Below, in pieces: positions 12,475-18,893 of a stretch of 64,000 nt of DNA. This stretch comes from a virus: IMG/VR virus record IMGVR_UViG_3300008110_000166, positions 25,429 to 89,428 of that record. One strand, given 5' to 3'. Each line of letters begins with the position of its first letter. The first letter of the stretch is position 1. The notes under the pieces are model-generated. The model was not told the DNA's origin, searched no databases, and was given only the letters and a program-made list of their open reading frames with translations. Both the position numbers and the translations under genes were made by a program.

Positions 12475-13500
12475 TCAAGCCAGTGACAGGATTATCTCTT
12501 GCGCTGTGATTTTCTTTTGTGTCACCCACGAGTTGTTGCTCATTGACGCGAGTGCTTTTTCGTCTGCTTTTGCGTCTCGGTAGTGGTCAAGGTACTCAAC
12601 TATTGCGTTGTAAGCACTCCACCCGTTGTACCCGTAGCCACCTGCGTTCTTTTCATTGTCATACACACCACGAACGAGTGCGACAACTCCGTCACGATTT
12701 CGTTTCTGTCTTTCGGTATCTGTTGCTTTCGCTGGGAATACTCCGTCAAGTATCTTCGTGAGTTGTGTGCTTGCCTGCGGAACGCTAATCGTCAATAGTT
12801 TCTCGGCGGTCTTTTGGAACTGTGTAGCCCACGCTGTTGAGATTTCTAATACTTTTTGTGCTTCCTCAATGGCGTGTTCAGCGTTACGAGTATGTCGTGC
12901 TGTGAACACCCGTGGTGCTTGTCCGATACCTGCGATTACCGTGTTCTTACACACCGCACGAATAGAAGTGTTAGCGAACGTAATCGGGGTCTTTCCGTCG
13001 TGTCCGTTACGAACGAGTAAGTAGCGTTCTATTTTGTCGTTTATTCCCGTCGGGTCAATGACTAGCCCACCCAAGTCAAGCGAACTAAAGAACTCACGCC
13101 CACCGTCTAGCACTCCGCAAGTGTCCACTACTGCGTCACCCTTGCTTGCGCCGACAATGGCGAGTGCGTAGTCCAAGCACTCACGGTTCTGCTGTACGAC
13201 ATAGCGTGTGCCGACTGTTGCTAGTCCATCAAACGAGCCATCAGGGTTCACCCGTACCGTTGCCCGACTATCCTCAATGACTATTGACGAGCCATCAGGG
13301 TTCGTAATCAGGTTTCCTTCCGTGTCCACGACTGCGACTTTCGTGGTGACGACATCATAATCAGCCTGTGCCGTTGCCAACATTTCCTCGGCTGTCTGTA
13401 GTCCCTTCATAGCCACGCCAAGTCTGTGCCACGGGATTTCTCTCTCGGCATACGCCATTTTCGCTACACCCTTAGCGTCTATCTCTAGCCCGTGTGCCAT
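12475..13500 (-). CDS. DUF932 / TIGR03299 phage-plasmid-like protein
   Basis: 341 residues. The opening MAHGLEIDAKGVAKMAYAE..PWHRLG and the later NRECLDYALAIVGA, GGREFFSSLDLGG and TSIRAVCKNT segments match the phage/plasmid-like family known as TIGR03299 in the DUF932 superfamily, whose usual length is 320-360 aa. The biochemical role is not established; members are common in actinophages and mobile elements near replication genes. Confidence 0.8.
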   Translation of the reverse strand: MAHGLEIDAKGVAKMAYAEREIPWHRLGVAMKGLQTAEEMLATAQADYDVVTTKVAVVDTEGNLITNPDGSSIVIEDSRATVRVNPDGSFDGLATVGTRYVVQQNRECLDYALAIVGASKGDAVVDTCGVLDGGREFFSSLDLGGLVIDPTGINDKIERYLLVRNGHDGKTPITFANTSIRAVCKNTVIAGIGQAPRVFTARHTRNAEHAIEEAQKVLEISTAWATQFQKTAEKLLTISVPQASTQLTKILDGVFPAKATDTERQKRNRDGVVALVRGVYDNEKNAGGYGYNGWSAYNAIVEYLDHYRDAKADEKALASMSNNSWVTQKKITAQEIILSLA

Positions 13501-13588
13501 TTCGTGTGTCTTTCTCTATGTCTCAGTTAGATTTATCTGAAACATACCACACGCTTACTGCGTTACAGGGTAGGTGTAGCCCCGGCTT

Positions 13589-13732
13589 CTACCGTCTGAA
13601 CTCCGCCCACGGGTCACGCCCTGCGTTCACTTCCTCTTGTTCCCAGTCAAGTAGGTCGTTCGCCCACTTCTCGCACTCGTCGCAAGCGCACTTGGGTTCG
13701 TGCCATTTGGGTTGCTGTGGTCGTGGTCGCAT
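13589..13732 (-). CDS. small zinc-binding-like protein
   Basis: 47 residues, MRPRPQQPKWHEPKCACDECE then a Trp-rich acidic end. The CACDEC cluster and nearby His could bind zinc. ATG shares a base with the preceding stop (TAATG). Second gene of its cassette. Confidence 0.55.
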   Translation of the reverse strand: MRPRPQQPKWHEPKCACDECEKWANDLLDWEQEEVNAGRDPWAEFRR

Positions 13733-13980
13733 TACTCGTCGTCCTCGTCGTCGTCGTACATTCCGAACAACTCTGTCCAACACTTCGGGTGAGTTCCTGA
13801 GATAAGTTGCTCTCGCAAGTCTGCCGAGAGAAACGGGAATGCGTCTTGTATGTACGCACCTGCGTTACGCAACTCAATACCGCGCAAGCCTTCCTCGCGT
13901 GGCATAGTGAGTTCTCCAAACTCGCCACAGTGGTAGCAACGCTTCGTCTCAATGGTGATGGTGTCGGTGGTGGTGTTCAT
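13732..13980 (-). CDS. small protein with CxxC motif, leadered cassette
   Basis: 82 residues starting MNTTTDTITIETKRCYH. CYHCGEFGEL near residue 15 and a later C (HPKCW) suggest a metal site; the C-terminus is acidic (MYDDDEDDE). ATG 13980 is preferred over an in-frame ATG two codons upstream because GAAGGGAG would otherwise abut it. Confidence 0.6.
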   Translation of the reverse strand: MNTTTDTITIETKRCYHCGEFGELTMPREEGLRGIELRNAGAYIQDAFPFLSADLREQLISGTHPKCWTELFGMYDDDEDDE

Positions 13981-14001
13981 AATCATCTCCCTTCGTATCC
14001 A

Positions 14002-14030
14002 ATAGTAGTGACAACACAGGACAGATACTA
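14002..14030 (-). promoter_or_regulatory. cassette promoter (copy 21), leadered type
   Basis: -35 TAGTAT, spacer CTGTCCTG plus nine bases, -10 TACTAT, 21-nt leader with GAAGGGAG. Confidence 0.75.
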
Positions 14031-14035
14031 AGCGA

Positions 14036-14287
14036 TTACTCGCCTAGCACTATCCTCTGTGTCGGGTGAATGAGTGTGCCGTACTTCTTGACCATCTCGT
14101 AGTCGGCTTGCTGTAAGTTGCCACGACAATACTTACGAACGATACCGCTGATGGTGTCGCCATACTCAACCTTGTGCGATACCTTCTCACAGGTGTATGG
14201 TGCGTGTATTGACTGCCACGCTGAATAGGTAACTGTGGCGAATGCGACTACTGCGATTACTACTTGGGCTATCTGCTTTGTTCTCAT
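14036..14287 (-). CDS. membrane-anchored LysM-domain protein (second copy)
   Basis: 83 residues. An N-terminal hydrophobic segment (IAQVVIAVVAFATVTYSAW) is followed by a single LysM domain: HKVEYGDTISGIVRKYC, then VKKYGTLIHPTQRIVL. Cys residues at either side of the domain could form a disulphide. Same plan as the protein at 5589-5921. ATG lies 7 nt after a -10 TACCGT. Likely envelope-located and peptidoglycan-binding. Confidence 0.72.
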   Translation of the reverse strand: MRTKQIAQVVIAVVAFATVTYSAWQSIHAPYTCEKVSHKVEYGDTISGIVRKYCRGNLQQADYEMVKKYGTLIHPTQRIVLGE

Positions 14288-14294
14288 ATCATCT

Positions 14295-14323
14295 ACGGTA
14301 GGGAATACTGAAACACAAGTCAA
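14295..14323 (-). promoter_or_regulatory. canonical-type promoter, leaderless
   Basis: -35 TTGACT, 17-bp spacer, -10 TACCGT, 7 nt to ATG. The spacer lacks the family motif, so this is a related but separate promoter with the same leaderless geometry. Confidence 0.65.
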
Positions 14324-14466
14324 GGATTTGTGAGCCTTATGGGATAAGGGTTATACCCGTAGCACTACCCGTAGGCACTTGCGACACTCCACCTATAAGC
14401 GCACTGTGTCGGTTGCTATGTCGGTGCGTAGTGCGCCTGCCTTGTGTGCCGGGGCTTCGAGCTGGC

Positions 14467-14535
14467 CTACAGTTTGTCTTTGACTAGGTAAGTGAATGCG
14501 AGCAACATTGCGCTCAATATGACCAACTGGTTCAC
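14467..14535 (-). CDS. 22-aa hydrophobic miniprotein overlapping upstream stop
   Basis: The frame reads MNQLVILSAMLLAFTYLV then KDKL, a short membrane-spanning segment with a charged tail. Its GTG start overlaps the TGA of the secreted Thr-rich protein (GTGA), the arrangement of translational coupling. Tiny size and weak Shine-Dalgarno make it tentative. Confidence 0.4.
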   Translation of the reverse strand: MNQLVILSAMLLAFTYLVKDKL

Positions 14536-15311
14536 TTCTTGACTGTCGCCTTCTTGCTCTTGACGACTGGCTTCTTGCTCTTGACGACTGGCTTCTTGAC
14601 GAATGGCTTGCGGGTCGTCGTTACTGATGGGGTGAATACAGTGCTCTCAACTCCTGCTACTGCGCTAGCAACTAGCGGTGTCGTAGTCGTTGTCGTAGTC
14701 GGTGTCGGTGCTTCGTATGCCACTGGCGTCGGCTCATCTACTGGTTCGCTCGCTGGTTCGTTCATTGGTGCTGGTGCTTGCGTCGTCGTCGTCACTGCGA
14801 CAGTGGTGGTCGTAATCACTGCGACAGTCGTCGTCGTGGTCGGTGTGACAGTGGTGGTCGTCGGTGCTACTCCATCTATTGTGCCGTCACACGATACGGC
14901 ACAGTCTCCGTTCGTCACGACTGGGGTGGTGCTTGCGCCTATCAACTGATACACGACACTACGTGCGAGTGCGACATCTATTCCACTTCGCCACAGTGCG
15001 AGTGTAAAGTTCGGGCGATAACCATTGCCACCTGAACCATTACCAATACCTACGCCGACATACTCACACACGCCGAACCAACCGTGCGCCTGTGCTATCG
15101 CCTTGCCTAGTGCGGTGTGTCCACCATTGGAATAAGTCACTAGGCGTTCGTATGCTGTCGTGCCTACCTCGGTGTCAATGATGGTGAACACTGTAGGCAC
15201 TGCTGATGATGGTGCTTGCGTCGGCTCTAGGCATTCATCTGCTCTCGCTTCACTGACTGGGGTGAACGACAGTGCGACTGCGACTGCGAGTGTGGTGGTT
15301 AGTAACTTCAC
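14532..15311 (-). CDS. secreted Thr-rich protein with basic tail
   Basis: 259 residues. Residues 1-24 form a signal peptide (LLTTTLAVAVALSF, then SEARA-D cleavage-like end). A folded part of about 120 residues with four cysteines includes KAIAQAHGWFGVCEYV. It is followed by Thr runs (TTTTVTPTTTTT), which resemble glycosylatable linkers, and a Lys-rich end with two KKPVVKS repeats. GTG start behind AAGGAG. The plan suggests an extracellular or wall-bound protein; the exact role is unknown. Confidence 0.7.
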   Translation of the reverse strand: MKLLTTTLAVAVALSFTPVSEARADECLEPTQAPSSAVPTVFTIIDTEVGTTAYERLVTYSNGGHTALGKAIAQAHGWFGVCEYVGVGIGNGSGGNGYRPNFTLALWRSGIDVALARSVVYQLIGASTTPVVTNGDCAVSCDGTIDGVAPTTTTVTPTTTTTVAVITTTTVAVTTTTQAPAPMNEPASEPVDEPTPVAYEAPTPTTTTTTTPLVASAVAGVESTVFTPSVTTTRKPFVKKPVVKSKKPVVKSKKATVKK

Positions 15312-15365
15312 TATGTCTCCTTGTAGTAGGGATACCCGTAGGCTACCCGTGGCACTTGCGACTTG

Positions 15366-15746
15366 CTACTTCGTGTTCTCGTCGTCGGCTTCTTGCCAAC
15401 CTTGACCGTCGTCGGTTGCGACAAGGGTGGTGAGTGAACCGTCGTCGTTCGTGCGGAATATCCAACACCAACGGCAACACGGCTTATCACCTTTGCGACT
15501 TGGGTGCTGTCCTTTACCTAGTCGTTCACCTAGTCGGGGTAGGGCTGTGAGTAGGGTGACGATACAGTCGTGACACAACTTCCACGGGTGGTCTTCATCT
15601 TCGTCTGCGAGACTGTCACTGAAACCGCTGTAGTAACCAAACTGATTTGCGTCTAACAACCAACCGTCGTCTATCAGTTCGTTATGAATGTGCGCTTCAT
15701 ACGACTTCTCACAAGCGTCGCATACGACAATGTGACCATCTCTCAC
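15366..15746 (-). CDS. cysteine-rich zinc-finger protein
   Basis: 126 residues. CDAC near residue 9, CHDC near residue 58 and CCRWCW near residue 90 are likely metal ligands. The GTG start overlaps the TGA of the previous gene (GTGTGA), so it is translated by coupling; a TTG further upstream would overlap by 61 nt. Function unknown. Confidence 0.6.
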   Translation of the reverse strand: MRDGHIVVCDACEKSYEAHIHNELIDDGWLLDANQFGYYSGFSDSLADEDEDHPWKLCHDCIVTLLTALPRLGERLGKGQHPSRKGDKPCCRWCWIFRTNDDGSLTTLVATDDGQGWQEADDENTK

Positions 15747-16138
15747 ACGACACCTGCGAATACTTGTGGTGTGAAACTGCCAACCAATGTCGGTGACTGC
15801 CAACCTTCTATGACTGTCTCAAGTGTGCGTCGCACCTGTCGTGCGTCTGCCTCTCTACCTTGTCGCACCATCTTGCCTGTCTTGGTGTTAGGTGCTGTCT
15901 CTGCGTCGGTGAGTAGGCACTGCTCAAGTTCGTATAGTGACAGGGTGAGTAGCAACACCTCGTCGCTAGTCAAGTATGCGCCTTTCGTCTTGACCTTACG
16001 AAACAACTTCACGACACGCTCTGACGCTGATGGGTCGGTGTCTGCGAGGTCGTCTGTGTATCGGTAGTCAAGTGTGCCTAGTACCTCAAGTGCTTCACGC
16101 TCTGCGTCGGTGAGTAGGTAGTGAGTAAGTGTCTCCAT
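15743..16138 (-). CDS. hypothetical helical protein, leaderless
   Basis: 131 residues starting METLTHYLLTDAEREAL; helical and charged, with LTSDEVLLLTLSLYELEQCLL. ATG 7 nt after the -10 box. First gene of the last minus-strand cassette. Not recognised. Confidence 0.65.
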   Translation of the reverse strand: METLTHYLLTDAEREALEVLGTLDYRYTDDLADTDPSASERVVKLFRKVKTKGAYLTSDEVLLLTLSLYELEQCLLTDAETAPNTKTGKMVRQGREADARQVRRTLETVIEGWQSPTLVGSFTPQVFAGVV

Positions 16139-16145
16139 ACCTCAC

Positions 16146-16174
16146 AGGATAGTCACGACACTGGACAGATACCA
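16146..16174 (-). promoter_or_regulatory. cassette promoter (copy 22), leaderless type
   Basis: -35 TGGTAT, spacer CTGTCCAG plus nine bases, -10 TATCCT, 7 nt to ATG. Last member of the family in this window. Confidence 0.75.
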
Positions 16175-16177
16175 AAC

Positions 16178-16231
16178 GGGTATCGGGTGGGGTATAGGGT
16201 ATGGGGAATGGGGTATGGGGTGTGGGGTATG
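16178..16231 (+). repeat. G-run repeat, possible G-quadruplex
   Basis: Eight runs of three or four G are separated by 1-4 bases, mostly as degenerate GGGGTAT units. It lies directly upstream of the last minus cassette promoter and about 145 bp before a plus-strand promoter. Part of a 270-bp gap that holds no gene. Confidence 0.6.
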
Positions 16232-16374
16232 TACCTACTACCCGTGTGTCACCCGTAGCGTGTGCGCCACTCCTCTTAGGGCGAGTTGGTCTGCGACTGC
16301 TCACGGCTTCCCTCTCTCTCCTACCAACCTTCCACGCCTCTCCCTAGTCACTAGCCCTCTGCGTGTAGGGATAC

Positions 16375-16403
16375 TTGCTCTGCCCTTGCCTAGCGACTAC
16401 CTT
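16375..16403 (+). promoter_or_regulatory. plus-strand promoter, leaderless type
   Basis: -35 TTGCTC, 17-bp spacer, -10 TACCTT, then 7 nt to ATG 16411. Lacks the CTGWCCTG motif. Confidence 0.65.
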
Positions 16404-16410
16404 AGACACT

Positions 16411-16605
16411 ATGACTAAGCAACACGCTGATAGCACCTCACTTATCGGACTAACCATTGTCGTCTCACCTACTGATGACAGACACGGTGGTCGTGTGGGT
16501 GTAGTCGTTGCCTCACCTCTGCCTGACTATGCGACAGTCAAGTTCGCTGACGGTGGTGACACTGCGACGCTTCACACGAAACTGCTAGCGACGACACGAC
16601 ACTGA
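16411..16605 (+). CDS. small beta-rich protein, leaderless
   Basis: 64 residues starting MTKQHADSTSLIGLTIV. The pattern GLTIVVSP..RHGGRVGVVVAS..YATVKFADG suggests a small SH3/KOW-like barrel. ATG lies 7 nt after TACCTT; there is no Shine-Dalgarno. Function unknown. Confidence 0.6.
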   Translation: MTKQHADSTSLIGLTIVVSPTDDRHGGRVGVVVASPLPDYATVKFADGGDTATLHTKLLATTRH

Positions 16606-16919
16606 CGCTTCGTGCTTCGTCTGCGTTGCGACGACACACTCACACGCTTGGTGCGAACCCACGAACCCACAAACCCATCTTGCGACTTCGTGTGCTGACT
16701 ACACGACACGAATGATGATGGCGTAGCACACACTGCTACACGACGACAGTGCGTGTGTACGACGACAGTGTGACAATGTAGGTACACACTTCGTGTGTTG
16801 CGAATATGGTACACGACTTCGGGTGTCCACAGGGGTCTGCGGGGCTGCGTACATGCACTCGTAGGGGGTGTGGGGGCACCAATGCGCCAAATTTTATGAC
16901 GCAGAGTTTTTATTGTAAT
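16606..16919. other. non-coding repeat-rich stretch
   Basis: No convincing gene. Two 12-bp direct repeats ACGACGACAGTG (16740-16751 and 16759-16770), an ACACA/TGTGT hairpin with a CTTCG loop (16784-16798) and several CGACACGA-like words are present, and the last 50 bp are G-rich then AT-rich. It separates the cassette array from the regulator region. It could be a control or replication region, but nothing proves it. Confidence 0.5.
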
Positions 16920-17546
16920 TTATCTAAACCGGCTCTTGAGAACTCGCTTGCCGCGTAGGTCGTATTCTGCTCGGTCTTCGATGACGGTCACCAGCTCGGG
17001 CACTCGTTTGTAGTTTCCGGTTACATCAAGGTGCATGATGCATGTTTCTAGTTCTCGTCGTATGTCTGAATCGGTGTGGTAGTTGGCAATAGTGACATGT
17101 ATTCGATTCAGGTCGATAGTTAGCATCGGTGAAGAGTTGTCGTATTCGTAGTGTGTTTTGAGTTTCTCGCTCAGTTCTTCCCAGCTATTTGGTGCAAGCA
17201 ATCTTCTCATTGGCTGATTTGTATCAATTGCTACATAACCGTACGGATGCACAAGTATGTCACTGACTGTTTTAGCGCTTTCTCGTATTTTTTGCGTCCC
17301 AAAGCCTGCGTCTTGCAAGATACTCAGCAGCTCTGCCAGAAATGTACCTAAATAGGTGAATTGGCGATGATGTGCCGATTTGCCAGTGTGTATGTAGGTG
17401 GCAGGGATGAATCCTTCTTTTATCCAGCCATCGATTGTCTTGTATGGCTTGTCGATATAGGCAGCTAACTCTTGCAGTGACAGTGGTTCTTTTTGTTCTG
17501 TCTTTTGCGCTAGTTCGATAGTGAGTTCTGTGCTATATAGCGTCAT
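16920..17546 (-). CDS. MerR-like HTH transcriptional regulator
   Basis: 208 residues. Residues about 22-50 (LSLQELAAYIDKPYKTIDGWI) form a helix-turn-helix, followed by a wing and a MerR-like helix (ELLSILQDAGFGTQKIRE). The C-terminal 120 residues are unlike known MerR effector domains. The gene has a TATAAT -10 box 10 nt before ATG and two copies of GATAAATTTATC upstream, one overlapping its own -35, which suggests self-regulation. It may control the phage's early or lysogeny decision; that is inference. Confidence 0.68.
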   Translation of the reverse strand: MTLYSTELTIELAQKTEQKEPLSLQELAAYIDKPYKTIDGWIKEGFIPATYIHTGKSAHHRQFTYLGTFLAELLSILQDAGFGTQKIRESAKTVSDILVHPYGYVAIDTNQPMRRLLAPNSWEELSEKLKTHYEYDNSSPMLTIDLNRIHVTIANYHTDSDIRRELETCIMHLDVTGNYKRVPELVTVIEDRAEYDLRGKRVLKSRFR

Positions 17547-17556
17547 AGGGATACAT

Positions 17557-17562
17557 ATTATA
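17557..17562 (-). promoter_or_regulatory. -10 box of the MerR-like gene
   Basis: Consensus TATAAT on the minus strand, 10 nt before ATG. The -35 region is covered by the operator-like palindrome. Confidence 0.6.
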
Positions 17563-17577
17563 TGCGTGGAAGCATAG

Positions 17578-17589
17578 GATAAATTTATC
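17578..17589. promoter_or_regulatory. operator-like palindrome 1
   Basis: GATAAATTTATC, a perfect 12-bp palindrome in the longer context GGATAAATTTATCTAGAAGG, lying at the -35 position of the MerR-like gene. Confidence 0.55.
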
Positions 17590-17659
17590 TAGAAGGCGGC
17601 CGTTTTTCTTTTGTCCGGTTGGTGACGTACACAAAATATGCAGAGCTGTGTGAGTGTCG

Positions 17660-17671
17660 GATAAATTTATC
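17660..17671. promoter_or_regulatory. operator-like palindrome 2
   Basis: Second exact copy of GATAAATTTATC, again followed by TAGAAGG and GGCC, 82 bp from the first. The shared flanks show the site is larger than the palindrome. Confidence 0.55.
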
Positions 17672-17719
17672 TAGAAGGGGCCTCAAAATAAAAAAATCGC
17701 GGAAAAGGCTTCAGCCGGA

Positions 17720-18100
17720 TTAATTTGAAGTTAGCGGCGTTTCGCTTAAATTTATCTGATTCTTCTTACTGCGACCGAAATTGCTTTGCACTCCGTTTTC
17801 ACGAAGCATGTCGGCTAAATCGTCTTTGCGTTTTTGTCCCAATACTCTGAGGCAAGTATCGCCATCGGCGGTGATTCTGTAGGTCGTTTTGTTATTTGCT
17901 TCATGTTTGGCTATATAGCCGAATTTAGAAAGCGTGTCGAAGCTTCTTGAGATGTCTTTGACGAATTCCGCTCGATTTAACTGGAATTGTCTGTAGTTAT
18001 CCTCGGTGAACCAGTTTCGCTTGCTTTTTGCGTAACAGAGGACAACGTATGACTTGCTGTCCAATTTGATTTGTGGTTTGAATTTTCCTTTGGTGTACAT
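17720..18100 (-). CDS. small basic protein, possible winged helix
   Basis: 126 residues starting MYTKGKFKPQIKLDSK. The segment FVKDISRSFDTLSKFGYIA with KTTYRITADGDTCLRVL looks like a winged helix (recognition helix then a beta hairpin). Basic C-terminus. A TTGTTA / TACACT promoter pair with 16-bp spacing precedes an ATG 9 nt later. May act together with the MerR-like regulator beside it. Confidence 0.55.
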   Translation of the reverse strand: MYTKGKFKPQIKLDSKSYVVLCYAKSKRNWFTEDNYRQFQLNRAEFVKDISRSFDTLSKFGYIAKHEANNKTTYRITADGDTCLRVLGQKRKDDLADMLRENGVQSNFGRSKKNQINLSETPLTSN

Positions 18101-18158
18101 GTTGCTTGGAGTGTACCTATTTGACGTTAAATAACAACTTGCCTGGCGTCACAAGGCG

Positions 18159-18231
18159 TGCGCCCTCTGGGGCTCGAACCCAGGACCAACGGATTAAAAG
18201 TCCGGTGCTCTACCGACTGAGCTAAAGGCGC
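18159..18231 (-). tRNA. tRNA-Lys (UUU anticodon)
   Basis: 73 nt; acceptor GCGCCTT pairs with AGGGCGC, anticodon loop ACTTTTAAT gives UUU, and the T arm (GGTTCGAGCCCC) is normal. CCA is not encoded. Confidence 0.93.
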
Positions 18232-18236
18232 GCTAT

Positions 18237-18515
18237 TTAGAAGAAAAAGTCGTCGTCTGACTCTGACTGGTCATCGTAATAGTCTGCGACGATATTTATC
18301 CAGTCCCACATCTCTGGCCATTCTCTTCTTTGTTTGACCATCATCTTCATGTGCTTTTTTTGGTCTGGATGTTCTGCTCTGAGAGCCTGAACCATTTTGC
18401 CAACAGCCGTGTGCAACTGTTCATATTTTCTCTCGATTTTAGAATGCTCCACATCCAATATGGTGATTCTTTTTTGGAGGTCTTTTATGTCGCGCCTTAG
18501 GTGTTTCTTCTTCAT
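18237..18515 (-). CDS. coiled-coil hypothetical protein
   Basis: 92 residues starting MKKKHLRRDIKDLQKR. Residues 8-50 have a continuous heptad pattern; the C-terminus is acidic and ends DDDFFF. ATGA overlap with the upstream gene and AGAGGA Shine-Dalgarno. Function unknown. Confidence 0.65.
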   Translation of the reverse strand: MKKKHLRRDIKDLQKRITILDVEHSKIERKYEQLHTAVGKMVQALRAEHPDQKKHMKMMVKQRREWPEMWDWINIVADYYDDQSESDDDFFF

Positions 18516-18742
18516 TGTCCTCTTTGCTCCTCTTCAATCTCAAATGCCGCGTCCCTGAATGCTTGATATGCGTTCTTCCACGTCTGCGGAACGGTGAAAT
18601 CCGGGTCCACCCTATCGCTGACTTGGTCGTTGTACGCGCATTCCTCGGCGTAGTAATTGCGAATAATTTTTCTCAATCGGTCAATTTCGTACGCTTGTTC
18701 AGCAATGATTTCCATTAAGTCGTAATCGAAGTAGTCATTCAT
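18512..18742 (-). CDS. hypothetical acidic helical protein
   Basis: 76 residues starting MNDYFDYDLMEIIAEQ. The helix MEIIAEQAYEIDRLRKII is followed by an aromatic, acidic part (WKNAYQAFRDAAFEIE). Start overlaps the end of the small Cys protein upstream (ATGAATGA), which sets the start at 18742. Confidence 0.62.
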   Translation of the reverse strand: MNDYFDYDLMEIIAEQAYEIDRLRKIIRNYYAEECAYNDQVSDRVDPDFTVPQTWKNAYQAFRDAAFEIEEEQRGQ

Positions 18743-18890
18743 TGATATCTCTCTCTTCGTCCAATATTTTTGCACAGATAGAACAGAACATAACGCCTGC
18801 TTTTTGATTACCTAAAAACTGTTGCCAGTTCTTGCACTTATGGGGTATTCGCGACTTAATCCAATACCAACGGTATAGAAGAAAATCCAT
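18735..18890 (-). CDS. 51-aa zinc-finger-like protein
   Basis: Starts MDFLLYRWYWIKSRIPH; Cys at 19 and a CSIC pair at 36-39 with H17 suggest a zinc knuckle. Its end overlaps the next start by 8 nt, and the run of overlapping genes supports it being real. Function unknown. Confidence 0.55.
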   Translation of the reverse strand: MDFLLYRWYWIKSRIPHKCKNWQQFLGNQKAGVMFCSICAKILDEERDINE

Positions 18891-18893
18891 GTC

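Larger units (their letters stand above)
14353..15362. repeat. two copies of an ATACCCGTAG...GCACTTGCGAC block
   Basis: Blocks of 31-33 bp at 14353-14385 and 15332-15362 share ATACCCGTAG, TACCCGT and GCACTTGCGAC. Each lies upstream of a minus-strand gene (the LysM protein and the Thr-rich secreted protein). Direct CGGGTA repeats inside each block look like protein-binding sites. Confidence 0.5.

Noticed and set aside
14539-14949. Long plus-strand frame with Val/Gly/Thr runs
   Set aside because: It is the complement of the Thr-rich repeats of the secreted protein; no ribosome site or promoter.
16606-16890. Several His/Thr/Arg-rich frames in the non-coding junction
   Set aside because: They follow repeat words rather than codon structure and lack starts with a ribosome site or promoter.
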